A stretch of 64,000 nucleotides of DNA from Phaeobacter inhibens DSM 16374. GTDB lineage: Bacteria; Pseudomonadota; Alphaproteobacteria; Rhodobacterales; Rhodobacteraceae. Position numbers and translations under genes: made by a program. The DNA lies in contig NZ_KI421498.1 of the NCBI RefSeq assembly GCF_000473105.1, positions 310,001 through 374,000 of the forward strand, in the 5' to 3' direction. The notes beneath the pieces are model-generated. The model was given only the letters and a program-made list of their open reading frames with translations. It was not told the origin of the DNA and made no database searches. Below are positions 1 through 8,293 of this stretch, one piece after another (position 1 is the stretch's first letter; each line of letters starts with the position of its first letter).

Positions 1-48
1 GCTGGTGACAGCCTCGCCGTTGACGAAGTGATCATGGAATTCGAATAA
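1..48 (+). CDS. pccA: propionyl-CoA carboxylase alpha subunit, C-terminal end (partial)
   Basis: Frame 1 is open from the window edge and reads AGDSLAVDEVIMEFE then TAA. This is the usual last strand of a biotinyl (BCCP-like) domain, matching the C-terminus of biotin-carrying acyl-CoA carboxylase alpha subunits. The methylmalonyl-CoA mutase gene 2.3 kb downstream makes propionyl-CoA carboxylase the likely identity: it would make methylmalonyl-CoA for the mutase. Only 15 residues are visible, so the assignment depends on this motif and on context. The biotin-accepting lysine lies outside the window. Confidence 0.7.
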   Translation, partial: AGDSLAVDEVIMEFE

Positions 49-54
49 CACGAC

Positions 55-582
55 ATGATGTCGGTGCAGTCATATCACAAACTGGCGCGTGTCGCCTGTG
101 TGGCGCTGGCCCTTTCGGGGCTGGCGGGCTGCGCCTTGCAAGATGAGGCGGCGGCCCGTGCCGCCGTCGGCGATTGGGTACAGCTGGGCGAGACGCAGTA
201 TTATTTCTCCCGCCGCAACTGCGCCGCTGGTGTGTTTGAGGTGAAGGCCACCCGGATTTCATCGCTGCTGACCAAGGCGCGCTCTATCCGGGCGGGGCTG
301 CGTCACCTCGACAACAACATACCCGTCGCCTTCGAGGTTGAGGGACTGTCGCCCAATATGGTCTCAGTTCAGGTGATGACGATGGATCAGGGTCGCGGCA
401 ATGGCATCTTCGCAGCCGGGATTGTTGGCAAGGACTGTATGCTGGAGGAGGTCAGCCGCGCTTATCTCCTGGCGCTTCTCGATCCCACATCGGTGCTGAT
501 TTACGAACCACGTGCCCGCTTCATGGCGGTGGTGGATCGCAGCAACAGACGCCTGTTCTACGCGCAGGGCGGGGGGGCGTGA
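55..582 (+). CDS. putative lipoprotein of the pcc-mcm locus
   Basis: A 175-residue protein of unknown function. The N-terminus has a basic stretch, a hydrophobic segment (residues 13-23) and the lipobox L-A-G-C with Cys26 as probable lipidation site, so it should be membrane-anchored in the periplasm. The mature part has no motif I recognise. It starts six bases after the pccA stop, so it is probably co-transcribed with the carboxylase. Two ATG codons (55 and 58) are possible starts; neither has a strong Shine-Dalgarno site, which suggests translation coupled to pccA. Why a lipoprotein sits in a propionate operon is not clear from the sequence. Confidence 0.8.
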   Translation: MMSVQSYHKLARVACVALALSGLAGCALQDEAAARAAVGDWVQLGETQYYFSRRNCAAGVFEVKATRISSLLTKARSIRAGLRHLDNNIPVAFEVEGLSPNMVSVQVMTMDQGRGNGIFAAGIVGKDCMLEEVSRAYLLALLDPTSVLIYEPRARFMAVVDRSNRRLFYAQGGGA

Positions 583-670
583 TGCGCTCCCGCTCGTCCC
601 TTGGCTCTCGGCAAATTGGTCCTGGCGGGTCCCTCAGCGGCCGCGTCGGCCGGTACCGGGTTGTGTCCAC

Positions 671-1276
671 TCAGCTGCCGCGCCGCTCCTCCACCTCGCG
701 CAGGCGGGAGGGGAATTTGTCGATGGTCCGGCTCAGCTCACGCACGGTCCAGGGTTGCGGTTTGCGTAGTTTGACACCGCCATCCTTGCCGATCAGCACC
801 AGCATGAACCCCCTCGGCCGCAACTTCTTGCGCAGCGCGGATGTCACGCCGGGGTCGGTATCGGTCAGCACGATGACATCGCGCTCCAGCAGGGCCTCGG
901 CCCCGTCCGCCAACCGCTCCATCTGTTCGTGGAAACGCGGGTCAGCAGGGCTGTCGGCAAAAACCACGATGGGCCGGTGCAGCCACATCAGATCGTCCAG
1001 CTCAACGCTGGCGCCGGGGCGCACCAGCTGCACCAGCGGGTCGGTGGGCGGATCGGCGACTTCCGCCATCGTCTCGGCGTCACGTGCCCCTTGCGATCCG
1101 GTCTCCTCCGCCACGATCGCGGAGTCATCCGCAGCGGCAGCAGCGGCCTGTTGTGCAACGCCCGCAGATGGCAGCCCCATGGCAAGCAGAGCCGCCAGCC
1201 CAAGTATCCCAGCCGATCCAAGCAGCGGTTCGGCCGGCCCAAAACGGGTTTTTCCAAAGACAAACAAGTGTTTCAT
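671..1276 (-). CDS. DUF4174-domain secreted protein
   Basis: A 201-residue protein. I chose the ATG at 1276 because AGGAGA lies just upstream and because translation then begins with a signal-like stretch (hydrophobic residues about 20-36, possible cleavage after A-G-V-A-Q). Upstream in-frame codons would extend it into non-coding DNA. The C-terminal ~110 residues fit the DUF4174 pattern: a thioredoxin-like strand order with RPIVVFADSPADPRF, then D-T-D-P-G and a final K-[DE]-G-G-V-K-L-R segment. No CxxC pair is present, so it is probably not a redox enzyme. It is encoded opposite to the pcc-mcm genes. Function unknown. Confidence 0.75.
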   Translation of the reverse strand: MKHLFVFGKTRFGPAEPLLGSAGILGLAALLAMGLPSAGVAQQAAAAAADDSAIVAEETGSQGARDAETMAEVADPPTDPLVQLVRPGASVELDDLMWLHRPIVVFADSPADPRFHEQMERLADGAEALLERDVIVLTDTDPGVTSALRKKLRPRGFMLVLIGKDGGVKLRKPQPWTVRELSRTIDKFPSRLREVEERRGS

Positions 1277-1478
1277 CAGCTCTCCTGTAGCGATGAATAT
1301 ATGCCCCATCGCGGTAATTGCGATGGGCAATCCCGCGCGTGGGGCAAAAAAAACATGTCCCTGCAACACCCGCGCACGGCGCATTAACCGCATCGTCAGC
1401 CTCCCCGTGGCAGGCTCTTGGCCTCTGCAAACCCGGCAGTCCGCCTTGCGCGACGCCACCATCGGGACAGGACTGGCC

Positions 1479-2414
1479 ATGGATATCATGCTGCATATCG
1501 GCGCGCATCGCTGCGCAACGGGGTATTTTCAGGGCTTCCTCGCCCATCACGCGGCGCGGCTGCGGCAGGACGGGCTTGCGATCTGGGGGCCGGAGCAGAC
1601 CCGCAACGGGCTGTTCCACGGCATCCAACCCGGCCCGGCGCCGGTCACAGGGCGCGATCTGGCAACCCGCGCGCGGGGCCGTCTGCGGCTGCGGATCGCG
1701 ACAGAGACCGCCGCCGGCGCCCAACGCCTGCTGATCAGTGACACGGATCTGATGGGCGGCGCCCATGACCTTCTGCAGCAGCGCCAGCTCTATGCCGGGG
1801 TTGGCGTGCGGCTCGCCCGCTTTGACGCGGCCTTTGACGGGCAGGTGCGCGACGTGATGCTGAACCTGCGCAGCCCGGATCGCTTCTGGACCTCGCTGCT
1901 GACCCAGATGGTGGCCAATGGGCACCCGCTGCCCTCGGCTGCGGTGCTGGGTCAGATCGCCGCCCATCCGCGCAGCTGGCGCGATGTCATCACGGATATC
2001 GCCTGCGCCATGCCCAATGCCCGCATCCGTGTGATGCCTTACGAGACCTATGGCGACCGGCCCGAGGTGCAGCTGTCCCTGCTCGCGGGCCTGCGTCTGG
2101 CGCGGATGCCCCGCGCAGATCGGCTCAACCGCTCCGACGGTCTGCCGACCCTGCGCCATCGCCTGGCGCCTGATGTGGCCCGCGATCTGCCGCGCGGGGA
2201 GGGCCGCTGGAGCCCGTTTTCCGACATTCAATCCGCAGCGCTGCGCGAGCGCTACGCCGACGATCTGATGTGGCTGCAAGGCGGTGCCGATGGTCTGGCA
2301 GAGCTGATGCGCGACCCTGACAAACACGCGGTGGGCTTGAACCCGCCCCCCTACGACCTGACAAGAGGAACTTCCGATGACGACCAAAACCGACGATTGG
2401 CGGGCTCTGGCTGA
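1479..2414 (+). CDS. sulfotransferase-like protein
   Basis: A 311-residue protein that begins [18 protein letters not shown]. This resembles the PAPS-binding loop of sulfotransferase-like proteins (usual form HIGxHKTGTTxxQ), but the K-x-G-T-T core is changed, so catalysis is uncertain. The ATG at 1479 has GGGACAGGA upstream; the same frame stays open much further 5', but that part lies antisense to the DUF4174 gene and reads as low-complexity Ser/Arg, so I left it out. The end overlaps the mcm start by 38 bases, showing tight coupling to the mutase. The role in this locus is unknown. Confidence 0.65.
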   Translation: MDIMLHIGAHRCATGYFQGFLAHHAARLRQDGLAIWGPEQTRNGLFHGIQPGPAPVTGRDLATRARGRLRLRIATETAAGAQRLLISDTDLMGGAHDLLQQRQLYAGVGVRLARFDAAFDGQVRDVMLNLRSPDRFWTSLLTQMVANGHPLPSAAVLGQIAAHPRSWRDVITDIACAMPNARIRVMPYETYGDRPEVQLSLLAGLRLARMPRADRLNRSDGLPTLRHRLAPDVARDLPRGEGRWSPFSDIQSAALRERYADDLMWLQGGADGLAELMRDPDKHAVGLNPPPYDLTRGTSDDDQNRRLAGSG

Positions 2415-4500
2415 AAAGGAACTGCGCGGCCGCCCGCTGGACGCGCTGACCTGGAATACGCTGGAAGGTATTGATGTCAAACCACTCTATACCGAGGCCG
2501 ATACCAAAGAACTGCCCCATATGGGCACCATGCCCGGGTTTGGCCCCTTTACCCGTGGGGTGAAGGCCACGATGTACGCAGGCCGCCCCTGGACCATCCG
2601 CCAATATGCGGGCTTCTCCACGGCTGAGGAATCCAACGCTTTCTACCGCCGCAACCTCGCTGCCGGGCAGCAGGGCGTTTCTGTGGCCTTCGACCTTGCC
2701 ACCCACCGCGGCTATGACAGCGACCACCCCCGCGTGATGGGCGATGTTGGCAAGGCCGGCGTGGCCATCGACAGTGTCGAGGACATGAAAATCCTGTTTG
2801 ACGGCATCCCGCTGGATCAGGTCTCGGTCTCGATGACCATGAACGGCGCGGTGATCCCGATCCTTGCCAGCTTCATCGTCGCGGGCGAAGAGCAGGGCCA
2901 TGACAAATCGCTGCTGGCCGGCACCATTCAGAACGACATTCTGAAGGAGTTCATGGTCCGCAACACCTATATCTATCCGCCTGAACCCTCAATGCGGATC
3001 ATCTCGGACATTATTGAGTACACCTCGAACGAGATGCCGAAATTCAACTCCATCTCCATTTCCGGCTACCACATGCAGGAGGCCGGCGCGAACCTGGTGC
3101 AGGAGCTGGCCTATACCCTCGCAGACGGGCGCGAATATGTGCGCGCGGCGATGGAGGCGGGCATGGACGTCGACAAATTCGCAGGTCGTCTGAGTTTCTT
3201 CTTTGCCATTGGCATGAACTTCTTCATGGAAATCGCCAAGCTGCGTGCGGCTCGCACGCTCTGGCACCGGGTTATGACCGACTTTGATGCCAAGAATGAC
3301 CGCTCCAAGATGCTGCGCACCCACTGCCAGACCTCGGGCGTGTCCTTGCAGGAACAGGATCCCTATAACAACGTGATCCGCACCGCCTACGAGGCGATGT
3401 CGGCGGTCCTTGGCGGCACGCAGTCGCTGCACACCAACGCGCTGGACGAAGCCATCGCGCTGCCCACCGATTTCTCCGCCCGCATCGCCCGCAACACCCA
3501 GCTGGTGCTGCAGGAGGAAACCGGCGTCACCAATGTGGTCGATCCGCTGGCTGGCTCCTACTATGTCGAAAGCCTCACCAATGAGCTGATTGAGAAAGCC
3601 TGGGCGCTGATGGAAGAGGTCGAGGAGATGGGCGGCATGACCAAGGCCGTGGCCTCCGGCATGCCGAAACTGCGCATCGAGGAAAGCGCGGCCCGTCGTC
3701 AGGCGATGATCGACCGCGGCGAAGAGGTGATCGTCGGCGTCAACAAATACCGCAAGGAAAAGGAAGACCCGATCGACATTCTGGACGTCGACAATGTCGC
3801 CGTCCGTGACAGCCAGATCGCCCGTCTCGAAACCCTGCGCGCAGATCGCGACAGTGCCGCCTGCGAGGCCGCGCTGGAGAACCTGACTCGCGTCGCAAAG
3901 GAAGGTGGCAATCTTCTCGCTGCCGCTGTCGAAGCCGCGCGTGCGCGCGCCTCAGTCGGAGAAATCAGCATGGCAATGGAAAAGGAATTCGGCCGTCACA
4001 GCGCCGAGGTCAAGACCCTCGCCGGTGTCTACGGTGCCGCCTATGAGGGTGACGAAGGCTTTGCCGCCATTCAGAAATCCATCGAAGACTTTGCCGAGGC
4101 AGAGGGTCGTCGCCCGCGTCTTCTGGTGGTCAAGATGGGCCAGGACGGCCACGACCGCGGCGCCAAGGTGATCGCCACCGCCTTTGCCGATATCGGCTTT
4201 GACGTCGACGTCGGCCCGCTGTTCCAGACCCCGGAAGAGGCCGCGCAGGACGCCATCGACAATGACGTCCATGTGGTCGGGATTTCGTCGCAGGCCGCAG
4301 GGCACAAGACGCTGGCCCCGCAGCTGGTGAAGGAACTGAAGGCGCAGGGCGCCGAGGATATCATCGTGATCTGTGGCGGGGTGATCCCGCAGCAGGATTA
4401 CCAGTTCCTCTATGACAATGGCGTCAAGGCGATCTTCGGCCCCGGCACCAATATCCCCGAAGCGGCGCAGGACATCCTGAAGCTGATCCGCCAAAGCTAA
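2377..4500 (+). CDS. scpA: methylmalonyl-CoA mutase
   Basis: A 707-residue adenosylcobalamin-dependent mutase that interconverts (R)-methylmalonyl-CoA and succinyl-CoA, the last step of propionyl-CoA entry into the TCA cycle. Residues ~1-560 form the substrate TIM barrel ([36 protein letters not shown]). The C-terminal B12-binding domain has D-G-H-D-R-G with the cobalt-ligating His592, then [10 protein letters not shown] and VICGGVIP. The length is that of the fused homodimeric (ScpA/MutB-like) form. AGAGGA precedes the ATG. With pccA just upstream this is the propionate assimilation locus. No GTPase chaperone (MeaB) gene is in the window. Confidence 0.95.
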   Translation: MTTKTDDWRALAEKELRGRPLDALTWNTLEGIDVKPLYTEADTKELPHMGTMPGFGPFTRGVKATMYAGRPWTIRQYAGFSTAEESNAFYRRNLAAGQQGVSVAFDLATHRGYDSDHPRVMGDVGKAGVAIDSVEDMKILFDGIPLDQVSVSMTMNGAVIPILASFIVAGEEQGHDKSLLAGTIQNDILKEFMVRNTYIYPPEPSMRIISDIIEYTSNEMPKFNSISISGYHMQEAGANLVQELAYTLADGREYVRAAMEAGMDVDKFAGRLSFFFAIGMNFFMEIAKLRAARTLWHRVMTDFDAKNDRSKMLRTHCQTSGVSLQEQDPYNNVIRTAYEAMSAVLGGTQSLHTNALDEAIALPTDFSARIARNTQLVLQEETGVTNVVDPLAGSYYVESLTNELIEKAWALMEEVEEMGGMTKAVASGMPKLRIEESAARRQAMIDRGEEVIVGVNKYRKEKEDPIDILDVDNVAVRDSQIARLETLRADRDSAACEAALENLTRVAKEGGNLLAAAVEAARARASVGEISMAMEKEFGRHSAEVKTLAGVYGAAYEGDEGFAAIQKSIEDFAEAEGRRPRLLVVKMGQDGHDRGAKVIATAFADIGFDVDVGPLFQTPEEAAQDAIDNDVHVVGISSQAAGHKTLAPQLVKELKAQGAEDIIVICGGVIPQQDYQFLYDNGVKAIFGPGTNIPEAAQDILKLIRQS

Positions 4501-4567
4501 GTGCCGATGGTGCGCGTGGGGTCTCTCTGCGCGCACCCATCCGCACCGGCATTGCGACACCCATAGT

Positions 4568-4730
4568 GCTCCCGCCCCCGCAGGTGGGTTTGCCCTTGGG
4601 CAAACGCCCCCTTTGCGGCCTTGGGCGTGGCAGCCAGCCTATCCGGCTGGCTGCCTGCATCGCGCTTGGCGCGATGCGATCCCCAACGGGAGCGGCTGCG
4701 TCTGAGACGCGGTCGACGACGGGCGGGAGC
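4568..4730. repeat. branched inverted-repeat element downstream of mcm
   Basis: Outer arms GCTCCCGCCC (4568-4577) and GGGCGGGAGC (4721-4730) are perfect complements. Between them are four separate perfect hairpins: GTTTGCCC/GGGCAAAC (4588-4605, 2-base loop), GGCAGCCAGCC/GGCTGGCTGCC (4629-4655), GCATCGCGC/GCGCGATGC (4657-4677) and GCGTC/GACGC (4698-4710). Folded as RNA or single-stranded DNA this gives a multi-branched junction closed by one stem. It fills most of the 337-base gap between mcm and the next gene, with no credible ORF. It could be a dispersed palindromic element, a complex terminator or a structured RNA; the sequence alone does not decide. Confidence 0.7.
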
Positions 4731-4837
4731 GGCGCTGTCTGCCCCCTCACATGCCGCCAATATTGCCGCTTGCGCCCCGGCGATGTCCGGCTAGTCTCGC
4801 GCTGACGCAATGACAGTGCCGGAAGGGGGGAGACGTC

Positions 4838-5440
4838 ATGGAGCTGGATCATCTTGCTGTGGCCGCAGATACGTTGGACGCAGCGGTCGCCCATATGGAG
4901 GAAAGCCTCGGCGTGCCGATGCAGCCGGGCGGCAGCCATGCGGTCTTTGGCACTCACAACCGGCTTCTTGGGCTTGCCGATGGCCTCTATCTCGAGGCCA
5001 TTGCCATCGACCCAGCCGCCACACCGCAGCGCAGCCCGCGCTGGTTCGATCTGGACCGCCGCAGCGGCCCGGCACGGATCACCAACTGGATCTGCCGCTG
5101 CGCCGATCTCGCAGCCGCGCTGGCGGCAGCCCCGGAGGGCGCGGGCGAGATTGTCGATCTGCAACGGGGCAATCTCAGCTGGCAGATGGCGGTGCCGAAG
5201 GATGGCATCCTGCCCTTTGACAATATGTTCCCGGCCTTGATGCAATGGCACAGCCCCCATCCCGCCGCCGCGCTGATCCAGCAGGGCTGTACCCTGCGCC
5301 GTCTGCATCTGTCGCACCCGGACAGCACAGCACTGGCGCAGGCTCTGCCGCTGCGCGATGCACGGGTGGAACTGCATCATGGCCCCGCCGCCTTCGAGGC
5401 CGAGTTCGACACGCCCCATGGGCCAAGGGTGCTGCGATGA
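4838..5440 (+). CDS. VOC-family glyoxalase-like protein
   Basis: A 200-residue protein with the N-terminal pattern MELDHLAVAADTLDAAVAHM, typical of the vicinal-oxygen-chelate fold (Glyoxalase_3-like group). His5 and a later acidic residue (Y-L-E-A-I) are in the positions of metal ligands in this fold. The start is supported by GGAAGGGGGGA upstream. The ATGA overlap with the GNAT gene at 5437 indicates translational coupling. Substrate unknown; the family includes dioxygenases, isomerases and resistance proteins. Confidence 0.8.
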   Translation: MELDHLAVAADTLDAAVAHMEESLGVPMQPGGSHAVFGTHNRLLGLADGLYLEAIAIDPAATPQRSPRWFDLDRRSGPARITNWICRCADLAAALAAAPEGAGEIVDLQRGNLSWQMAVPKDGILPFDNMFPALMQWHSPHPAAALIQQGCTLRRLHLSHPDSTALAQALPLRDARVELHHGPAAFEAEFDTPHGPRVLR

Positions 5441-5961
5441 TCGTCCGGGCGGCCACGGCAGCGGATGCAGAGGCAATCGCTGCGATCACCAATCAGATCA
5501 TCCGCGACACGCTGATCACCTTCACCACGGTGGAAAAGACCAGCGCGCAGGTCAGGGATGAGATCGCCGAGAAAGGCGCATATGTGCGGGTGGCCGAGGA
5601 AGCGGGCCAGATCCTTGGCTACATCAGCCTTGGCGCCTTTCGCATCGGCCCCGGATATGCCCGCACCTGTGAACACGCAATCTATCTGGCTGAAACGGCC
5701 CGTGGTCGCGGGGCAGGGCGGGCGCTGATTGCCGCCATTGAGGCGGTCGCGCGTGCCGACGGGGTCCATGTGCTGGTCGCAGGCATCAGTGCCGTGAACG
5801 CAGGCGGTCTGGCTTTCCACGCCGCCATGGGGTTCGTCGAGGTGGGGCGAATGCCGGAAGTCGGGCATAAGGCCGACCAGTGGCTTGACCTGGTGCTGAT
5901 GCAGAAAATTCTCTCCCCCAAAGGGGTTGGCCCCGCTGACAGCCCGGTCAAATCAGGGTAG
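5437..5961 (+). CDS. GNAT-family N-acetyltransferase
   Basis: A 174-residue acetyltransferase of the phosphinothricin/methionine-sulfoximine acetyltransferase type. The start MIVRAATAADAEAIAAITN and the segment T-F-T-T-V-E-K-T match that group, and R-G-R-G-A-G-R-A-L is the acetyl-CoA pyrophosphate-binding loop (Q/R-x-x-G-x-G/A). H-A-A-M-G-F-V-E-V-G is the usual C-terminal GNAT strand. The ATG at 5437 overlaps the stop of the VOC gene, which decides the start over longer upstream options. Likely cytoplasmic N-acetylation of an amino-acid analogue; the exact substrate is not visible. Confidence 0.85.
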   Translation: MIVRAATAADAEAIAAITNQIIRDTLITFTTVEKTSAQVRDEIAEKGAYVRVAEEAGQILGYISLGAFRIGPGYARTCEHAIYLAETARGRGAGRALIAAIEAVARADGVHVLVAGISAVNAGGLAFHAAMGFVEVGRMPEVGHKADQWLDLVLMQKILSPKGVGPADSPVKSG

Positions 5962-5970
5962 TCTGCCCTT

Positions 5971-6669
5971 ATGTCACTCTGGACCCGCATCACCGAAGCG
6001 CTCTCTGCGCTGGCCTCTGGCCAGAGCCTTTCTGAGGTGTTCGATAGCCTGCGCGCACCGCCGGAGCGCAGCGTCGCCTTTGCCATTGCGGTGATCGCGC
6101 TTGGTGCCAAAATGGCCAAGGCCGACGGGCAGGTTACCCGTGACGAGGTCACCGCCTTTCGCGAGGTGTTTCAGATCGCCGCCGAGGATGAGGTCGGCGC
6201 GGCGCGTGTCTTTGACCTCGCGCGGACGGATATCGCGGGCTATCAGGACTATGCCGCCCGCGTTCAGAAGATGTTTGCCAATGATCCCCAGACGCTGTGC
6301 GATCTGATGGAGGGGCTGTTTCACATCGCCATGGCGGATGGGTTTTATCATCCCGGCGAAAACGAATTCCTGTCAGAGGTCAGCCGTATTTTCGGCCAGA
6401 GCGAACAGCAGTTCATGGCGCTACGGGCACGGTTTGTCGCTGATGCGCCGCGTGATCCCTTCACGGTGCTGGGCGTGTCCCCGGATATGCCGCGCGATGA
6501 GATCCGCAAACACTGGCGCAAACTGGTGCGTGAAACCCATCCTGATTCCATGATGGCGCGTGGTGTGCCCGAGGAGGCGGTGCGCCTTGCGGAAAAGCGG
6601 ATGATCGACATCAACCGCGCCTGGGATGAAATCAACGGATGCGGTGGCCATGCGGCTCGTCACCTATAA
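5971..6669 (+). CDS. TerB/J-domain (DjlA-like) co-chaperone
   Basis: A 232-residue protein with a helical TerB-like region (about 20-150, including GAKMAKADGQVTRDEVTAF and IAMADGFYHPGENEFL, both with acidic loops) and a C-terminal J domain (DPFTVLGVSPDMPRDEI, then H-P-D at 190-192). The HPD motif is intact, so it should stimulate a DnaK-type ATPase. DjlA proteins have this order but usually an N-terminal membrane segment; here the N-terminus is not clearly transmembrane. It starts ten bases after the GNAT gene and overlaps the next gene. Confidence 0.88.
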   Translation: MSLWTRITEALSALASGQSLSEVFDSLRAPPERSVAFAIAVIALGAKMAKADGQVTRDEVTAFREVFQIAAEDEVGAARVFDLARTDIAGYQDYAARVQKMFANDPQTLCDLMEGLFHIAMADGFYHPGENEFLSEVSRIFGQSEQQFMALRARFVADAPRDPFTVLGVSPDMPRDEIRKHWRKLVRETHPDSMMARGVPEEAVRLAEKRMIDINRAWDEINGCGGHAARHL

Positions 6670-7645
6670 CGTCGAGTGGTTCTCCTCGCTGTTCGGTGCG
6701 GACGACACGCTGCTGATGGACGGCGGCACATCGGGCCGCCACGGGGTCGACCGCGACAGCCAGACCCGCGCTCTCGCAGAAGTGTTTCAAAGGCTTGATG
6801 CCGATGGCATCATGGTGATCGAAGCCCCGGATACCAACAACCGCCGCAAAACCCTGCGCGCGCTGGAGCATTTTGCGCAGGAGGCCGGCCTGCGCAGCAC
6901 CAAGGCGGTGATCGGCTTTGCCAATGACACCCAGCAGGAGATCGCCTTTCTCTACGATCCGAAGGTGCTGCATGTGGCCCATTCGCCGAGAGAAAGTGCG
7001 GCGGCACCGCGGTTTGATGGCGTCTTTCACATTGATCTGGATGTCGATGCGCAGAAAGACGCGGTGCGGTTCTCCAAACCCCCGCTGGAGCTGACCGTAA
7101 CCACAAACGGGGGCCGCGAGATCTCGCTGATTGGGGCGCATCTCAAATCAAAGGCTCCGCATGGCGCGCGTTCTGATGATCATGCCGTCACCCTGTCGAT
7201 TGCCAACCGGCGCAAACAGCTGGCACAGGCAATCTGGCTGCGCCGCCGGGTTGAGCAGCTTTTGGCCGAGGGGCGGGACGTTGTGGTGATGGGCGACCTC
7301 AACGATGGGCCAGGGCTGGACCAATACGAACAGCTGTTCAACCGCTCCTCGGTTGAGATCGCGATGGAGAGCGATCTTTATGATCCCAACGCCCAGAGCC
7401 TGCTGCAACCCCGGCTGCGGGTGATGCCCAGTTCCGCACGCTTCTATGACAAGGCAAACAAACGCTATTTCAGTGCTTTGCTGGACTATATCATGGTCTC
7501 ATCCGGGCTGCGCCAACCAGCAGCCAACTGGCGGATCTGGCACCCGTTTGAGGATGCAGCCTGTTATGAGGACGTGGCGCTGCGCGAGGCGTTGCTGGCG
7601 GCCTCTGATCATTTCCCGGTCAGCCTTGATCTGGATCTGACGTGA
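6650..7645 (+). CDS. endonuclease/exonuclease/phosphatase-fold protein
   Basis: A 331-residue protein of the DNase I-like EEP superfamily. The start MRLVTYNVEWF, the metal-ligand region V-I-E-A-P-D-T-N-N, the V-V-V-M-G-D-L-N-D-G motif and the ending A-A-S-D-H-F-P-V-S-L-D-L are the canonical EEP blocks, with the catalytic D-x-N and S-D-H all present. No signal peptide is apparent. The ATG at 6650 is used; an ATG at 6626 would extend the overlap with the J-domain gene. The substrate (DNA, phosphodiester or phospholipid) cannot be assigned. Confidence 0.85.
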   Translation: MRLVTYNVEWFSSLFGADDTLLMDGGTSGRHGVDRDSQTRALAEVFQRLDADGIMVIEAPDTNNRRKTLRALEHFAQEAGLRSTKAVIGFANDTQQEIAFLYDPKVLHVAHSPRESAAAPRFDGVFHIDLDVDAQKDAVRFSKPPLELTVTTNGGREISLIGAHLKSKAPHGARSDDHAVTLSIANRRKQLAQAIWLRRRVEQLLAEGRDVVVMGDLNDGPGLDQYEQLFNRSSVEIAMESDLYDPNAQSLLQPRLRVMPSSARFYDKANKRYFSALLDYIMVSSGLRQPAANWRIWHPFEDAACYEDVALREALLAASDHFPVSLDLDLT

Positions 7646-7781
7646 CAGTGGCCAGCTCCGCCAAGGGCCGCAGCGCATACCGCCGGGTCTGCGCCCTCTT
7701 CAATCCTGACGTGTTCTGCCTATATTGACGGCAAGCGATCCCTGCCCATGCCAACCTGTCCATGCCAAAGGGGGCAATACC

Positions 7782-8222
7782 ATGATGCCTAAGTTTCAAA
7801 TGACACCGCAATTGAGCCGTATCCTTGTGCTTTCAGGACTGTTGATGCTGCCGCTGGCGCCATCCGCGTTGGCGGAAAACGCGCCTGCGTCCGAGGATGA
7901 AGGCAGCAGCCTGATGCAGCGCGGGGCAGAGCTGTTCTGGGAAGGGCTGCGTCAGGAGATGGCTCCGGCAATCGACGATCTGCAGGCGTTGGCAGATGAC
8001 TTCGGGCCAAGCCTGCAAGGGTTCCTGTCTGAGATGGGACCGGCACTGGCCGAAATCGCAGGCAAGGTCGAGGATTGGAGCGTCTATGACCGCCCCGAAA
8101 TCCTGCCCAATGGTGATATCATCATACGCCGAAAACCCGAAGCCGCGCCGGATGCTACACCAGATGCCACACCCGAGGGGCAGCAGGGTGAGGTGTTGCC
8201 CGAGGGGACAACCGACCTCTGA
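7782..8222 (+). CDS. secreted hypothetical protein
   Basis: A 146-residue protein with a signal peptide (hydrophobic residues about 12-26, cleavage likely after A-L-A-E). The mature part is acidic and helical with A-P-A-I-D-D-L-Q-A-L and a Y-D-R-P-E-I-L-P-N-G-D-I-I-I-R-R segment, then a low-complexity tail with two D-A-T-P repeats. Such small periplasmic proteins are widespread in Rhodobacteraceae and are sometimes misnamed AAA+ proteins; there is no P-loop here. Start chosen at 7782 because GGGGG lies about eight bases upstream. Function unknown. Confidence 0.75.
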   Translation: MMPKFQMTPQLSRILVLSGLLMLPLAPSALAENAPASEDEGSSLMQRGAELFWEGLRQEMAPAIDDLQALADDFGPSLQGFLSEMGPALAEIAGKVEDWSVYDRPEILPNGDIIIRRKPEAAPDATPDATPEGQQGEVLPEGTTDL

Positions 8223-8229
8223 GCGTCGC

Positions 8230-8254
8230 AGGGCGGCCCGGTCCGGGCGGCCCT
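8230..8254. terminator. hairpin between convergent genes
   Basis: The stretch starting AGGGCGGCCCGG and ending CCGGGCGGCCCT folds into a 12-pair stem with one mismatch and almost no loop. It lies between the convergent gene ends at 8222 and 8294. There is no clear U-run, so it may act as a bidirectional block or protect 3' ends. Confidence 0.5.
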
Positions 8255-8293
8255 GTGCCAAAGGTCGGTATCAGATTTGAAAGATGCGGAGGG

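Noticed and set aside
579-1478. Long plus-strand open frame extending the sulfotransferase-like gene upstream to 579
   Set aside because: It is antisense to the DUF4174 gene, Ser/Arg-rich and has no start signal; only the part from 1479 looks coding.
1125-2480. 451-codon minus-strand frame
   Set aside because: It is the antisense of the sulfotransferase-like gene and runs into mcm; composition (Gln/His/Arg-rich) is that of a GC-rich shadow.
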